64,000 nt of DNA. Source: JAAYDI01 sp052034005. Lineage in GTDB: Bacteria; Planctomycetota; Planctomycetia; Pirellulales; Pirellulaceae. A program made the position numbers and the translations under genes. The stretch covers positions 97,982 through 161,981 of the forward strand of contig JBPOJB010000003.1 in the NCBI GenBank assembly GCA_052034005.1, read 5' to 3'. Each line of letters starts with the position of its first letter. Position 1 is the stretch's first letter. Positions 17,875-26,759 of this stretch are shown here, one piece after another. The notes below the pieces were generated by a model. It made no database searches. It was not told the origin of the DNA and worked only from the letters and a program-made list of their open reading frames with translations.

Positions 17875-20075
17875 CAGCCATCACGCTGAGCGCGGCGCTC
17901 CATGGGCTCTACGTCGTGTGTGCGGTGCTGATCGGAATTGGCCTGTTGATCTTCGTCCACGAATTGGGCCATTTCCTGGTGGCCAAGGCCTGTGGGGTGA
18001 AGTGCGAGAAGTTCTATCTGGGGTTCGACGTCCCGATCAAGATCGGGCCGATCGCGCTGCCCCGTACGCTGGGCCGCCTCAAGCTGGGTGAGACGGAATA
18101 CGGGATCGGCATCATCCCGCTGGGCGGCTACGTGAAGATGCTCGGCCAGGACGACAATCCGGCCAACGCGCGCAAGGAGGCGGCGCGGATTCGGATCGCG
18201 AAGGGCGCGACCGCCGAGGCCGCCTCGCCGAGCGGCCAAGACGGTGCGTCGGACGACGCGCTTTCCGACGAGCAGTACGAACTCGATCCCCGCAGCTATC
18301 CTGCCAAGAGCGTGCCGCAGCGCATGGCGATCATCTCGGCCGGCGTGATCATGAACCTGATCTCCGCGGTGGCGTTCGCCGCGATCGCCTACCGCATGGG
18401 CGTGTCGTACGAGCCGTGCGAGATCGGCACGGTCGCCGGCGGCTCGCCTGCCTGGGTCCATAACGTGCCGATCGGCGCCCGGGTCGTACAGATCGGGCGG
18501 TCCGGCACGGAGAACGATTATCTCCGGTTCGACTGGGACCTGGTGCAGCAGATCATCTTGCACAGCGCGGGCGAGGAACCGACACCCTTGGACCTGCAGT
18601 TGGAACTGCCCGACGGGCAGCGCCAGTGGATTTCGATCACGCCGAGCGACCGGTTGGTGAAGCGGGCGTTGGCCGAGTCCGCCACGCTGGGTGTCCGCCA
18701 GGTCCGGTCCACCACGCTCTCGAGCAACGTGCCGATCGTCCCCGGCACGGCCGCGGCGAGCGCGCAACCGCCGTTGCAGGCGGGCGATCGGGTGATCGCG
18801 GTCAACGGCCGGGCGTTGGACGCCTCCCGCGTGAACGAGCGTGGCGAGTTCCCGTCTGACGAGCTGGACGCGGCCGAGGCCGCGCAGCTGTCCAAGCCGC
18901 TCACGCTCACCGTGGTACGGGACGTGCCGGGCGACCGCGGCGCGCCCGGCCGGAGTGAGACGCTCGAGGTCACGCTCCCGCCCCAGCCGTTGCGGACGGT
19001 CGGCCTGATCATGCGGATGGGCCCGGTGGAGTCGGTGCGTGAAGGGAGCCCGGCGGAGCGGGCGGGTCTCCAGGCCGGGGACCTCATCCTGCGCGTCAAC
19101 GGCCAGGCGGTGGGCGACCCGATGGTGCTGCCGCAGCAGTTCGAGCAATGGATTTCGCAGGAGGTGCACCTGGACGTGGCACGGCCCACCGCGGAGGCGC
19201 TCACGACGATCGAGCTGTCGGTCACGCCCGAACCGCGCTACCGGTATGACGAGCTGACCGTCCATAGTGCGCTCGTGCCGATCGAATCGATCGGCGTGGC
19301 CTACTCGGTCGGCACGCAGGTCGTGGGCGTGGAGCCGGGCAGTCCGGCCGAGAAGGCGGGGCTGCGCGCAGGCGACCTGCTGCAACGCGTGTTGTTTGCC
19401 GGCAGTGCCGACGGGGATTCGGAGGTGGCTGCCGTGATCGATCGGCGCGCCGCGGACAGCGGCATCGAGCTGACGGCCCAGCGGGAGGACTGGCCCCTGG
19501 TCTTCACGCTGCTGCAGAAGGTGCCGGCCGACGTCGAATTGAAAATCGGTTTCCTGCGCGCCGGCCAGGCGATGGACGCGACGCTGCGCCCGGCGATCTC
19601 GCCCAACTGGTTCTACGTCGACCGGGGGCTGCCTCTTGCGGCGTTGGGCCGTGTCCACACCGCCGGCTCATGGCTGGAAGCCTGGCAGTTGGGGCTCCGC
19701 GAGACCAAGGAGAGCCTGCAGAAGGTGGTCCGGTTCGTCGTCAAGCTGGCCACCGCGCGGGTGCCGCTCCGGTCGCTCGGCGGGCCGCTGACGATCGTGG
19801 CCGTCGCCGGGTCGGAAGCGTCCGCGGACACCTCGCGCCTGCTGCTGTTCATGACGTTCCTGAGCGCCAACCTGGCGATCCTCAACTTCCTGCCGATCCC
19901 CGCGCTGGACGGCGGCCATATGCTGTTCCTGCTGGCCGAGGCGGTGACCGGCAAGCCGGTGGACGAACGGTTGCAGGGCGCGCTGACGTTCGCCGGCGTC
20001 GTCTGCCTGCTGGCGCTGATGGTGCTGGTCTTCTACAACGATATTGGGCGGCTGGTGCGGATCTTCGGGGGCTGA
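17859..20075 (+). CDS. rseP: Site-2 intramembrane protease RseP, enlarged multi-PDZ form
   Basis: A 738-residue M50 metalloprotease that cleaves anti-sigma factors and signal peptides within the inner membrane. Zinc motif HELGH is at 34-38 and the second motif NFLPIPALDGGH has its aspartate at residue 684. The start is GTG 17859, because GGAGGAGG ends 7 bases upstream; ATG 17835 would put that site inside the gene. The family is normally about 430-460 residues with one or two PDZ domains; here about 640 residues separate the two motifs. PDZ-like signatures occur near VPIVPGTAAASAQPPLQAGD, VREGSPAERAGLQAGDLI and VEPGSPAEKAGLRAGDLL, so at least three copies are likely. An acidic low-complexity patch lies near residues 110-150. 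Confidence 0.92.
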   Translation: MGLCLAAITLSAALHGLYVVCAVLIGIGLLIFVHELGHFLVAKACGVKCEKFYLGFDVPIKIGPIALPRTLGRLKLGETEYGIGIIPLGGYVKMLGQDDNPANARKEAARIRIAKGATAEAASPSGQDGASDDALSDEQYELDPRSYPAKSVPQRMAIISAGVIMNLISAVAFAAIAYRMGVSYEPCEIGTVAGGSPAWVHNVPIGARVVQIGRSGTENDYLRFDWDLVQQIILHSAGEEPTPLDLQLELPDGQRQWISITPSDRLVKRALAESATLGVRQVRSTTLSSNVPIVPGTAAASAQPPLQAGDRVIAVNGRALDASRVNERGEFPSDELDAAEAAQLSKPLTLTVVRDVPGDRGAPGRSETLEVTLPPQPLRTVGLIMRMGPVESVREGSPAERAGLQAGDLILRVNGQAVGDPMVLPQQFEQWISQEVHLDVARPTAEALTTIELSVTPEPRYRYDELTVHSALVPIESIGVAYSVGTQVVGVEPGSPAEKAGLRAGDLLQRVLFAGSADGDSEVAAVIDRRAADSGIELTAQREDWPLVFTLLQKVPADVELKIGFLRAGQAMDATLRPAISPNWFYVDRGLPLAALGRVHTAGSWLEAWQLGLRETKESLQKVVRFVVKLATARVPLRSLGGPLTIVAVAGSEASADTSRLLLFMTFLSANLAILNFLPIPALDGGHMLFLLAEAVTGKPVDERLQGALTFAGVVCLLALMVLVFYNDIGRLVRIFGG

Positions 20076-20092
20076 GGGGGCGGTTTTCCGTC

Positions 20093-20122
20093 TTGTTCTG
20101 GCCTCGCATCTTACGGTACCAT
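20093..20122 (+). promoter_or_regulatory. Weak candidate promoter for lpxD
   Basis: TTGTTC at 20093-20098 and TACCAT at 20117-20122, with an 18-base spacer, lie in the 102-base gap after rseP. Neither hexamer is strong. Confidence 0.3.
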
Positions 20123-20177
20123 CTCTGCCGCGGTTCCCGCGTCGGGAACGGATTCCAGTCCAAGGAGGGACCGACAC

Positions 20178-21236
20178 ATGCCCACGACAACCCTGCATCA
20201 ACTGGCGGATCTGGTCGGTGGCGAACTGCGCGGAGACGCTCAGACGCCCATTCGGGGCGCGGCCAGCATCGTCCGGGCTCAGCCCGGCGAGATCACGTTG
20301 GCCGACGCGCCGAAGCTGCTGTCGATGCTAGCAGCCTCGCAGGCCGCTGCGGCGGTCGTGCCTCCCGATTTCCCGCCCCTGTCGATGCCGTGCGTCGTGG
20401 TGCCGGACGTGCACGCGGCATTCACGAAGATCGTCTTGCACTTCCGCCCGCCCCAGGAGACGCACCGCGTCGGGCGCAGCGCGGCCGCCTCCGTGGCCCG
20501 GTCCGCGCAGCTGGCCGATGATGTCCAAGTGCATCCGCTGGCCAGCGTGGGCGAAGAGGTCGTGGTGGGGTCGGGCACCGTGATCCATGCGGGTGTGCAT
20601 ATCATGGCCGGGTGTCGGATCGGCCGGGGCGTGACGCTGTTTCCAAACGTGGTCATTTACGAGAACACGATCATTGGCGATCGGACGGTGATTCACGCGG
20701 GCGCGGCGATCGGCGCATACGGGTTCGGCTACCACACGGTCGATGGCGTGCACGTGCGCGGCGCGCAGCTGGGCCACGTCGAGATCGGTTCCGACGTGGA
20801 GATCGGCGCGGGGACGACGATTGATCGCGGCACGTACGACGCGACGGTGATTGGAGACGGGACGAAGATCGACAATCTGGTGATGATCGGCCACAACTGC
20901 CGCCTGGGCAAGCACAATCTGATCTGTTCGCAGGTCGGCATCGCGGGCAGTTGCACGACGGGCGACTACGTGGTGATGGCGGGCCAGGTGGGTCTGTCCG
21001 ACCATCTGCACATCGGCAGCCGGGCGATCCTGGGCGCGAAAGCCGGCCTGATGAATGACGTACCGGAAGGCGCGGTCTTTATCGGCGTGCCTGCGACGCC
21101 GGAGCGGGACCAGTGGCGGATGTGGGGCCACATACGGCAGTTGCCCGAGATGCGTCGGCAGTTGAAGAAGATCCTGCAGCGCCTGGAGGACTCCCCGCCA
21201 TCCGATTCGCGCGCGGATCGGCAGGACGCGGCGTAG
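20178..21236 (+). CDS. lpxD: UDP-3-O-acylglucosamine N-acyltransferase LpxD
   Basis: A 352-residue trimeric acyltransferase of lipid A synthesis. It adds the N-linked acyl chain from acyl-ACP to UDP-3-O-acyl-glucosamine in the cytoplasm. The N-terminal uridine-binding domain (about 1-100, with LHQLADLVGGEL and GAASIVRAQPGEITLADAPK) is followed by a left-handed beta helix of hexapeptide repeats (VGSGTVIHAGVHI, IGDRTVIHAGAAIGAYGFGY, IGAGTTIDRGTYD). The histidine in MIGHNCRLG corresponds to the catalytic residue region. An AAGGAGG-like site lies upstream of ATG 20178. The following gene, 13 bases on, is lpxI, giving a two-gene lipid A unit. Confidence 0.94.
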   Translation: MPTTTLHQLADLVGGELRGDAQTPIRGAASIVRAQPGEITLADAPKLLSMLAASQAAAAVVPPDFPPLSMPCVVVPDVHAAFTKIVLHFRPPQETHRVGRSAAASVARSAQLADDVQVHPLASVGEEVVVGSGTVIHAGVHIMAGCRIGRGVTLFPNVVIYENTIIGDRTVIHAGAAIGAYGFGYHTVDGVHVRGAQLGHVEIGSDVEIGAGTTIDRGTYDATVIGDGTKIDNLVMIGHNCRLGKHNLICSQVGIAGSCTTGDYVVMAGQVGLSDHLHIGSRAILGAKAGLMNDVPEGAVFIGVPATPERDQWRMWGHIRQLPEMRRQLKKILQRLEDSPPSDSRADRQDAA

Positions 21237-21249
21237 GTCGCGCGAACGG

Positions 21250-22107
21250 ATGAGCAGTGTGCGGAAGATAGGTCTGATCGCCGGCTGGGGGAATTTCCCG
21301 CTGGCGGTTGCCCGGGCCCTGAAGCGCCAACGCTACGACGTCTACTGCCTGGGGATCCGTGACCATGCGGATCCGGCGCTGGCGGGCATCTGTAACGAGT
21401 TTCAGTGGGTGGGCATTGCCAAGTTGGGCGCCCACATTCGGTATTTCAAGCGTCGGGGGATCCGCCAGGCGACGATGGCCGGCAAGATTTTCAAGGCCCG
21501 CATGTTGTTTCAGCGCTGGGGCTGGGTCCGCCATCTGCCCGATTGGCGCGCCTGCCGGACATTCTATCCGCATTTCCTGGCCGGCACGCAAGACCGCCGA
21601 GACGATACGCTCATGATGACACTGGTTGATGCTTACGCACGGGACGGGATCATTTTTGCGCCGCCCACGGATTTCGCGCCGGAGCTGCTCGTCAAGCTCG
21701 GCCCGCTCACCGCGCGCCGCCCCACGCCCCACCAGGTGAAAGACATCCAGTTCGGCTGGCAGCTGGCCAAGGAGCTGGGACGTCTGGACATCGGCCAGAC
21801 GGTGGTCGTCAAAGGGCAGGTCGCGATCGCGGTGGAGGCGATCGAGGGCACGGACGAGTGCATTCGCCGCGCCGGACAGCTGTGTCCCCAGGGTGGTTTC
21901 ACGGTCGTCAAAGTCGCTAAACCTCAGCAGGACATGCGGTTCGACGTTCCCACGATCGGGCTCTGGACGCTGCGGGAACTGGTCGACGCGGGTGGGCAGG
22001 TCCTGGCGGTCGAGGCGGGCAAGACGATCCTCGTGGATGAGGACCAGGCCATCCGCTTCGCACACGCCCACCGGCTGACCGTGGTGGCCGTCGATCCGGC
22101 TGCCTGA
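21250..22107 (+). CDS. lpxI: UDP-2,3-diacylglucosamine pyrophosphatase LpxI
   Basis: A 285-residue member of the LpxI (formerly DUF1009) family. It hydrolyses UDP-2,3-diacylglucosamine to lipid X and UMP, replacing LpxH. The N-terminal motif GLIAGWGNFPLAVARAL (residues 8-24), VGIAKLGAHIRYFK and ATMAGKIFKARM (near 65-85), and the C-terminal VKVAKPQQDMRFDVPTIG with the LAVEAGKTILVD end are typical. It starts 13 bases after lpxD and is likely co-transcribed. LpxI in Caulobacter and relatives often neighbours lpxA or lpxD; neither lpxA nor lpxB is in this window. Confidence 0.93.
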   Translation: MSSVRKIGLIAGWGNFPLAVARALKRQRYDVYCLGIRDHADPALAGICNEFQWVGIAKLGAHIRYFKRRGIRQATMAGKIFKARMLFQRWGWVRHLPDWRACRTFYPHFLAGTQDRRDDTLMMTLVDAYARDGIIFAPPTDFAPELLVKLGPLTARRPTPHQVKDIQFGWQLAKELGRLDIGQTVVVKGQVAIAVEAIEGTDECIRRAGQLCPQGGFTVVKVAKPQQDMRFDVPTIGLWTLRELVDAGGQVLAVEAGKTILVDEDQAIRFAHAHRLTVVAVDPAA

Positions 22108-22288
22108 CCCGGCCCTGACGCAGCGGGGTCCCGGGGCGGTAGAATCGGATCGGGGGATTCGAGCGGGCCGGACAGGTGGCAAGAGTCTCTCGGGCCGACG
22201 AATAATGGATATCCGAGAGGGGCGTACCGGTTCTGTAGTACTGATCCCGCGGGGCGCGGGCCCGCGGGTTCCACCAAGGGAGGCCGCA

Positions 22289-23215
22289 ATGAATGACAAG
22301 CCCACACGAACGACCGCACGCGCATCGGGCTCCGAGACGCCGTTGAAGTTCCTGCCGTTGAGAATCCTGGCGTGGCCGTTTCTCTTCGTCGGCCGCCTGC
22401 TCTGGCGGGACTGGCTGTCGTATGTACTGGGCAGCGTGCTGCGCGACGAGCGACGCGTCTACAACGTCAAATTCGTCTGGTATGGCGAGACAGTGTATTT
22501 GCACCCCATGGTGTGGGGCAGCGTGGTGCTGTTCTTCGTGGCCAAGAGCGGCGTCGTGGCCGCCGGGTGGCCGCTGCTCATCTGGTTCGCCATGCTGGTC
22601 ATCTGCTTCCTGACCGTGATGTACGACTTCGACATCCTCAAGGCGGGTGTGCTGCTCGTCAGCATGATTGCCCTGTTCAGCCTGGCCTACGTCTCCAACC
22701 TGGAGTGGCATTTCAATCCGCTGCGGATCCTGGCCCGGCACATCCAGAGCCTGGAGGCGACCGTCTCGCCCGGCTTCTATATCGTGACCTGTTACGTGTT
22801 CGCCTTCTTGATCGCCGCCGAAGTCGTCTGGGCCTGGCTGTTCAACCGCGTGGAGCTCGACGAGTCGTACGTGTACGAACACAAGTTCCTCAAGAGCACG
22901 ACCCGCGAACCGGTCTTCGCCCGCGGGCTCAAGCGCGACACACGGGACCTGCTCGAACTGCTGATCCTGGGCGCGGGCGACATCGAACACCGCACCAAGA
23001 CCGGCACCAAGCGGTTTCCGAACGTGCCGGGCGCATCGCTCGGACTCGGCCGCGCCATCGACACCATGCTCAATTACCGCCGCGACAGCGAGATCGACCT
23101 GGGCGCCAAAGGTCGGCGCGATGAGGACGATCAATCGCTGTTGGAGCATGCGATGCCGGACCTGTACGACGAACTGGATGACGGGGACCACGACAACGGC
23201 GGTATTGAAGGATAG
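22289..23215 (+). CDS. Hypothetical multi-pass membrane protein
   Basis: A 308-residue protein. ATG 22289 follows AAGGGAGG at normal spacing; the frame extends upstream without support. Four to five hydrophobic segments lie between about residues 25 and 190 (around WPFLFVGRLLW, PMVWGSVVLFFVAK, LLIWFAMLVICFL, VLLVSMIALFSLAYV and FYIVTCYVFAFLIAAE). The C-terminal third is soluble and charged, with RDTRDLLELLILGAGDIEHRTKTGTKRF, and ends in an acidic tail rich in Asp/Glu. I do not recognise a named family; it reads like a lineage-conserved membrane protein. It lies 181 bases after lpxI and before the ispE promoter. Confidence 0.75.
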   Translation: MNDKPTRTTARASGSETPLKFLPLRILAWPFLFVGRLLWRDWLSYVLGSVLRDERRVYNVKFVWYGETVYLHPMVWGSVVLFFVAKSGVVAAGWPLLIWFAMLVICFLTVMYDFDILKAGVLLVSMIALFSLAYVSNLEWHFNPLRILARHIQSLEATVSPGFYIVTCYVFAFLIAAEVVWAWLFNRVELDESYVYEHKFLKSTTREPVFARGLKRDTRDLLELLILGAGDIEHRTKTGTKRFPNVPGASLGLGRAIDTMLNYRRDSEIDLGAKGRRDEDDQSLLEHAMPDLYDELDDGDHDNGGIEG

Positions 23216-23347
23216 CCCATCTTTGATCTGTCTGTTTGCGGTTCGCGGCGCGGGCACGGCCGCGATCTCGGCCGCACGCTCGAGGTGGCTCGCGCGCGAT
23301 CCGGGGCGTTGCCGACTTCCGGCGTGCCCAGGAATATCAGATTCATG

Positions 23348-23375
23348 TTGACCCTGACCGCGACGTCGATACAAT
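23348..23375 (+). promoter_or_regulatory. Promoter for ispE-spoVG
   Basis: TTGACC at 23348-23353, a 16-base spacer, and TACAAT at 23370-23375. Five of six positions match the consensus in each hexamer, the best promoter match noted in the window. Transcription would start near 23382, leaving a leader of about 115 bases. Confidence 0.6.
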
Positions 23376-23498
23376 CCTATTGGCATAAACCGTGCCGTAG
23401 CTATGAAATACGTCACGCATTGGCGACGCGCCGGTCGTTTGTGGTTTGATACGTGTCGGAACAGAGAACGCTTGGAGTGCTCCGACAGCACAGGCAGG

Positions 23499-24446
23499 AT
23501 GATTCTGACAGCGGTGGACGGGGGCATAGAGGTTTGGGCTCCGGCCAAGCTGAACTTGTTCCTCGAAGTCCTTGGAAGGCGGGCAGACGGTTTCCATGAG
23601 ATTGAGACGCTCATGGTGGCCGTAACGGTGTTCGACACGATTTGTCTGGTTGCCACACACGAGGATCGGATAGAACTGGCGTGCGAGATGGGAGCTGGCG
23701 TGTGCGCCCGTGAGCGTTCTTCGGGCGCAGCTTCAAGCCTGCTCGGGGAGATGCCCGAGCGAGCGGACAATTTGGTGGTGCGGGCCCTCGAGCGTCTGCG
23801 TGACGCGGCCGGCGTACAGGCCGGTGCGCGGGTGCGGCTCGTCAAACGCATTCCGTCGGCTGCGGGCTTGGGGGGGGCGTCGAGCGATGCGGCGGCAGCG
23901 CTGGCGGCCGCCAATATCGCGTGGGGGCTGCGGTGGTCACGGGCGCGTCTGGCGCAACTCGCGGGAGATCTCGGCAGTGATGTGCCGTTTTTCTTCGGGC
24001 CGGGTGCGGCCGTGTGCCGTGGCCGGGGGGAGCGGATCGAGCCGTTGCAGATGCCAGGGCGGCTGCACGTGGTCGTCGTGCGGCCGCCGGAAGGGCTGTC
24101 GACGGCCGACGTGTATCGGCGCTGTGTGCCGGCGGAAGGTCGACCGATGACCGCCGGGCCGCTGGCCGAAACGCTGCGGTGCGGTGGCTGGAGTCGCGTC
24201 GGCCAACACCTGCATAACCGGCTCGAGTCCGCCGCGGAGCAACTGACGCCGTGGATCGGCCGATTACGGCGCGTGTTTGACCGACTGGATTGTCTGGGAC
24301 ACCGGATGAGCGGGAGCGGGACTAGTTACTACGGCATCAGCCGAAATGCCGGCCATGCACGACGTGTGGCGGCTCGCCTGCGGGGAGAAGGGCTTGGTTA
24401 CGTCGCCGTGGCCACGACCCTTGCGACAGATCGGCCAACCCCCTGA
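23499..24446 (+). CDS. ispE: 4-diphosphocytidyl-2-C-methyl-D-erythritol kinase
   Basis: A 315-residue GHMP kinase of the MEP pathway, phosphorylating CDP-ME at the 2-hydroxyl. The N-terminus has the family pattern APAKLNLFLEVLGRRADGFHEIETLM (about residues 16-41); the ATP loop is PSAAGLGGASSDAAAAL; the C-terminal GHMP motif is MSGSGTSYYGI. Start ATG 23499 gives the usual family distance to APAKLN. A longer frame exists upstream but would cross the predicted transcript start. It is followed 27 bases on by spoVG, a gene pair common in planctomycetes. Together with dxr in this window it shows a working MEP route. Confidence 0.94.
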   Translation: MILTAVDGGIEVWAPAKLNLFLEVLGRRADGFHEIETLMVAVTVFDTICLVATHEDRIELACEMGAGVCARERSSGAASSLLGEMPERADNLVVRALERLRDAAGVQAGARVRLVKRIPSAAGLGGASSDAAAALAAANIAWGLRWSRARLAQLAGDLGSDVPFFFGPGAAVCRGRGERIEPLQMPGRLHVVVVRPPEGLSTADVYRRCVPAEGRPMTAGPLAETLRCGGWSRVGQHLHNRLESAAEQLTPWIGRLRRVFDRLDCLGHRMSGSGTSYYGISRNAGHARRVAARLRGEGLGYVAVATTLATDRPTP

Positions 24447-24473
24447 CGGCGAGCGCATCGGAGGGAAGACCGC

Positions 24474-25097
24474 ATGGAAATCACAGAAGTTCGCATCAAG
24501 CTGATGGAAAATTCCGACGATCGACTACAGGCCTTCTGCTCGATCACCATCGATGATTGCTTCGTGATTCGCGATCTGAAGATCATCGAAGGGGTCAGCG
24601 GGCCGTTTGTGGCCATGCCCAGCCGCAAGCTGACTGCGCATTGCCCCAATTGCGGGACGAAGAACCATCTTCGCAGCGGTTACTGCAACAACTGCGGCGG
24701 ACGGCTCAAGGAAGACCGCACGGTTCGAGACGCGGATGGACGCGCCAAGCTCTATGCCGACATCGCGCATCCGATCAACTCCCAATGCCGCGAGATGATC
24801 CAGAAGCATGTGATCGAGGAGTATCGGGCGGAGCGGGAACGCGCCAAGCAGCCCGACTATGTGTCACGCTACGATGACAGCTACGAAGATGATTTCGAAG
24901 GCTCTGAACTGGTCGAAGAGTACGAACGCGCCAGGCAGGCCCAGGAGACGGCCCGACGTGGCGGCGGCGGCGCGCGGACACAGATCCAACCGGCCGACGT
25001 CGAGCCCCGCCCGCCTCACGTGGTCCCCTCCCAGCTCCCAGCCAAGAAACCACCCCGCCGGAACAGCGACCAGTTCGGCGCGGGGATCTTCGATTGA
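24474..25097 (+). CDS. spoVG: SpoVG family protein with inserted zinc ribbon and long acidic tail
   Basis: A 207-residue protein. The N-terminal 50 residues are SpoVG-like (MEITEVRIKLM, a beta-strand with FCSITIDDCFVIRDLKIIEG, then GPFVAMPSRK). SpoVG is a small site-specific DNA/RNA-binding regulator of about 90-100 residues. Here a four-cysteine zinc ribbon is inserted after PSRK (Cys57, Cys60, Cys71, Cys74), after which the SpoVG fold resumes with AKLYADIAHPINSQCREMIQ. A low-complexity acidic then basic tail of about 80 residues follows. SD GGAGGG precedes ATG 24474. It probably shares the ispE transcript. What it regulates is unknown. Confidence 0.9.
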   Translation: MEITEVRIKLMENSDDRLQAFCSITIDDCFVIRDLKIIEGVSGPFVAMPSRKLTAHCPNCGTKNHLRSGYCNNCGGRLKEDRTVRDADGRAKLYADIAHPINSQCREMIQKHVIEEYRAERERAKQPDYVSRYDDSYEDDFEGSELVEEYERARQAQETARRGGGGARTQIQPADVEPRPPHVVPSQLPAKKPPRRNSDQFGAGIFD

Positions 25098-25175
25098 GCA
25101 GGCGGCTGGAGTCCGGCGCCGGGCGCTCAGCCGACGGGTGCCACGGTGTGGTCGCCGCGCGGATCGGAGCCTCGC

Positions 25176-26012
25176 ATGAACGTCCTGGAGTTGACGGCCC
25201 TGGTGTGGCTGGGCTCATGCGTGGCCGGACTGCTGGGCGCGCTGACCGGTTTGGGGGGCGGCGTGGTCGTGGTGCCGTTGCTGACCCTCGCGTGCGGCGT
25301 CGACATCCGCTATGCGGTCGGCACGTCGCTGGTCTGCGTGATCGCCACATCGTCAGGGGCGGCTGCTTCCTACGTGCGTGAGGGTTTTACCAACTTGCGT
25401 GTCGGCATGCTGCTGGAAGTCGCCACGACGCTCGGCGCGCTGGGCGGCGCGGCGATCGCCATCCGGCTCTCCGGCGATGTGGTGGCCGTCATCTTCGGGG
25501 TCGTGCTGCTGGTCTCGGCAGGCCTCTCGTTGCGGACGGGCGCCCCGGGCGGGGGTGGAAACGGACCCGATGCGCTGGCCACATGGTTGAAGCTCGACGG
25601 GTCCTACCCCAGCCTCGATGGTCCGCGGCCCTACCATGTCCGGCGCGTGCCCGGCGGGTTCCTGCTGATGGCCGTGGCCGGGATCCTGTCCGGGCTGCTG
25701 GGGATCGGCTCGGGCGCGCTCAAGGTTCTGGCAATGGACGCGGTGATGCGGATCCCCTTCAAGGTCTCGACGACGACGAGCAACTTCATGATCGGGGTGA
25801 CCGCCGCGGCCAGTGCGGGCGTGTATCTCCGTCGCGGGTACATCGATCCCGGGCTGGCTATGCCCGTCGTGCTGGGCGTGTTGCCGGGCGCGATCCTGGG
25901 CACGCGCCTGCTGGCACGCACCCGGGCCCGCGCGTTGCGGTGGGTCTTCGCGGCGGTGACCGCCGCGCTGGCAGTGGAGATGATCTATCATGGCACCACA
26001 GGCAGAATCTGA
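25176..26012 (+). CDS. TauE/SafE family sulfite/anion permease
   Basis: A 278-residue inner-membrane protein with about eight hydrophobic segments in two related halves. Each half carries the TauE/SafE signature: GLLGALTGLGGGVVVVPLL near residues 16-34 and GILSGLLGIGSGALKVLAM near 172-190. The family exports or imports small anions such as sulfite, sulfonates and organosulfur compounds; the substrate is not fixed by sequence. Start ATG 25176 gives an N-terminal hydrophobic helix at the right distance. Its end overlaps the next gene, a DUF1634 protein, by 23 bases, an arrangement frequent for this family. Confidence 0.9.
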   Translation: MNVLELTALVWLGSCVAGLLGALTGLGGGVVVVPLLTLACGVDIRYAVGTSLVCVIATSSGAAASYVREGFTNLRVGMLLEVATTLGALGGAAIAIRLSGDVVAVIFGVVLLVSAGLSLRTGAPGGGGNGPDALATWLKLDGSYPSLDGPRPYHVRRVPGGFLLMAVAGILSGLLGIGSGALKVLAMDAVMRIPFKVSTTTSNFMIGVTAAASAGVYLRRGYIDPGLAMPVVLGVLPGAILGTRLLARTRARALRWVFAAVTAALAVEMIYHGTTGRI

Positions 26013-26403
26013 ACGGTCGCCGTCGGCGCGATCGCCCAGCGCGGAAGAACAGCGGTTTGAGTCGTTGGTGGGGAATCTGTTGCGCATGGGCGTGCTGCTG
26101 TCCGGCATGCTGGTGTTCGTGGGCGGCCTGATCTACCTGGTGCGACACGGTGACGCGGTGCCGCACTACCAGGCCTTCCGCGGCGAACCGGCCGACCTCT
26201 GCTCCGTTGCCGGAATTGTCCGCCGATCGTTGGATTTAAGCGGTCGGGGCGTGATCCAGTTGGGCCTGCTGTTGCTCATCGCGACGCCGGTAGCCCGCGT
26301 GCTGGCCGCCTGGGTCGTTTTCAGCAGTCAACGCGACTGGACTTATGTGCTGATCGCCTCGATCGTCCTGGTCGCCTTGACCTACAGCCTGATCGGGCGC
26401 TGA
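25990..26403 (+). CDS. DUF1634 domain membrane protein
   Basis: A 137-residue membrane protein with three hydrophobic segments (about 32-52, 87-108 and 118-134). The segment LLRMGVLLSGMLVFVGGLIYLVRHG and the closing SSQRDWTYVLIASIVLVALTYSLIG are typical of DUF1634, a family that nearly always sits beside a TauE/SafE permease and is thought to be its small partner. Start ATG 25990 lies inside the permease gene, so translation is probably coupled. Function beyond the association is unknown. Confidence 0.88.
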   Translation: MAPQAESERSPSARSPSAEEQRFESLVGNLLRMGVLLSGMLVFVGGLIYLVRHGDAVPHYQAFRGEPADLCSVAGIVRRSLDLSGRGVIQLGLLLLIATPVARVLAAWVVFSSQRDWTYVLIASIVLVALTYSLIGR

Positions 26404-26759
26404 GACTGCCAGGGGCCGAGTCTCCCCGGCGGACGCACCGAACGCCTCAGGCGGTACTGCATACCGCGACCAGCGCCGCATGTCGAGTCAACGCACGCCG
26501 CCGCCAGCCGAGAGATCGGCGGGTGCGGATCGCGGAGCCTGCGCTGCCGTCGATAAAATAAAATACTTCGTTTTTCTCGGTCCCAATGCGAAACCCCGGC
26601 GCGTGCGGCGGGTTTGCGTCTTATGGACCGCGACGCCATGTTGCGCGCAAATCGAGATTCGCTGCCGGAACCAACTCGATAGGGTTTGATCGCTGTCCGT
26701 CGACACGTCCCTCTGTGTGGGTAGAACTTGGGGGCTGCCGACCGAGTGGCTACCTCAAA
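26404..26759. other. Intergenic region before the sulfotransferase
   Basis: No gene is supported. An AT-rich patch near 26550-26576 (ATAAAATAAAATACTTCG then a T-run) stands out in the GC-rich surroundings and could be a promoter or the remains of a terminator, but no convincing -35/-10 pair or stem was found. Confidence 0.4.
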
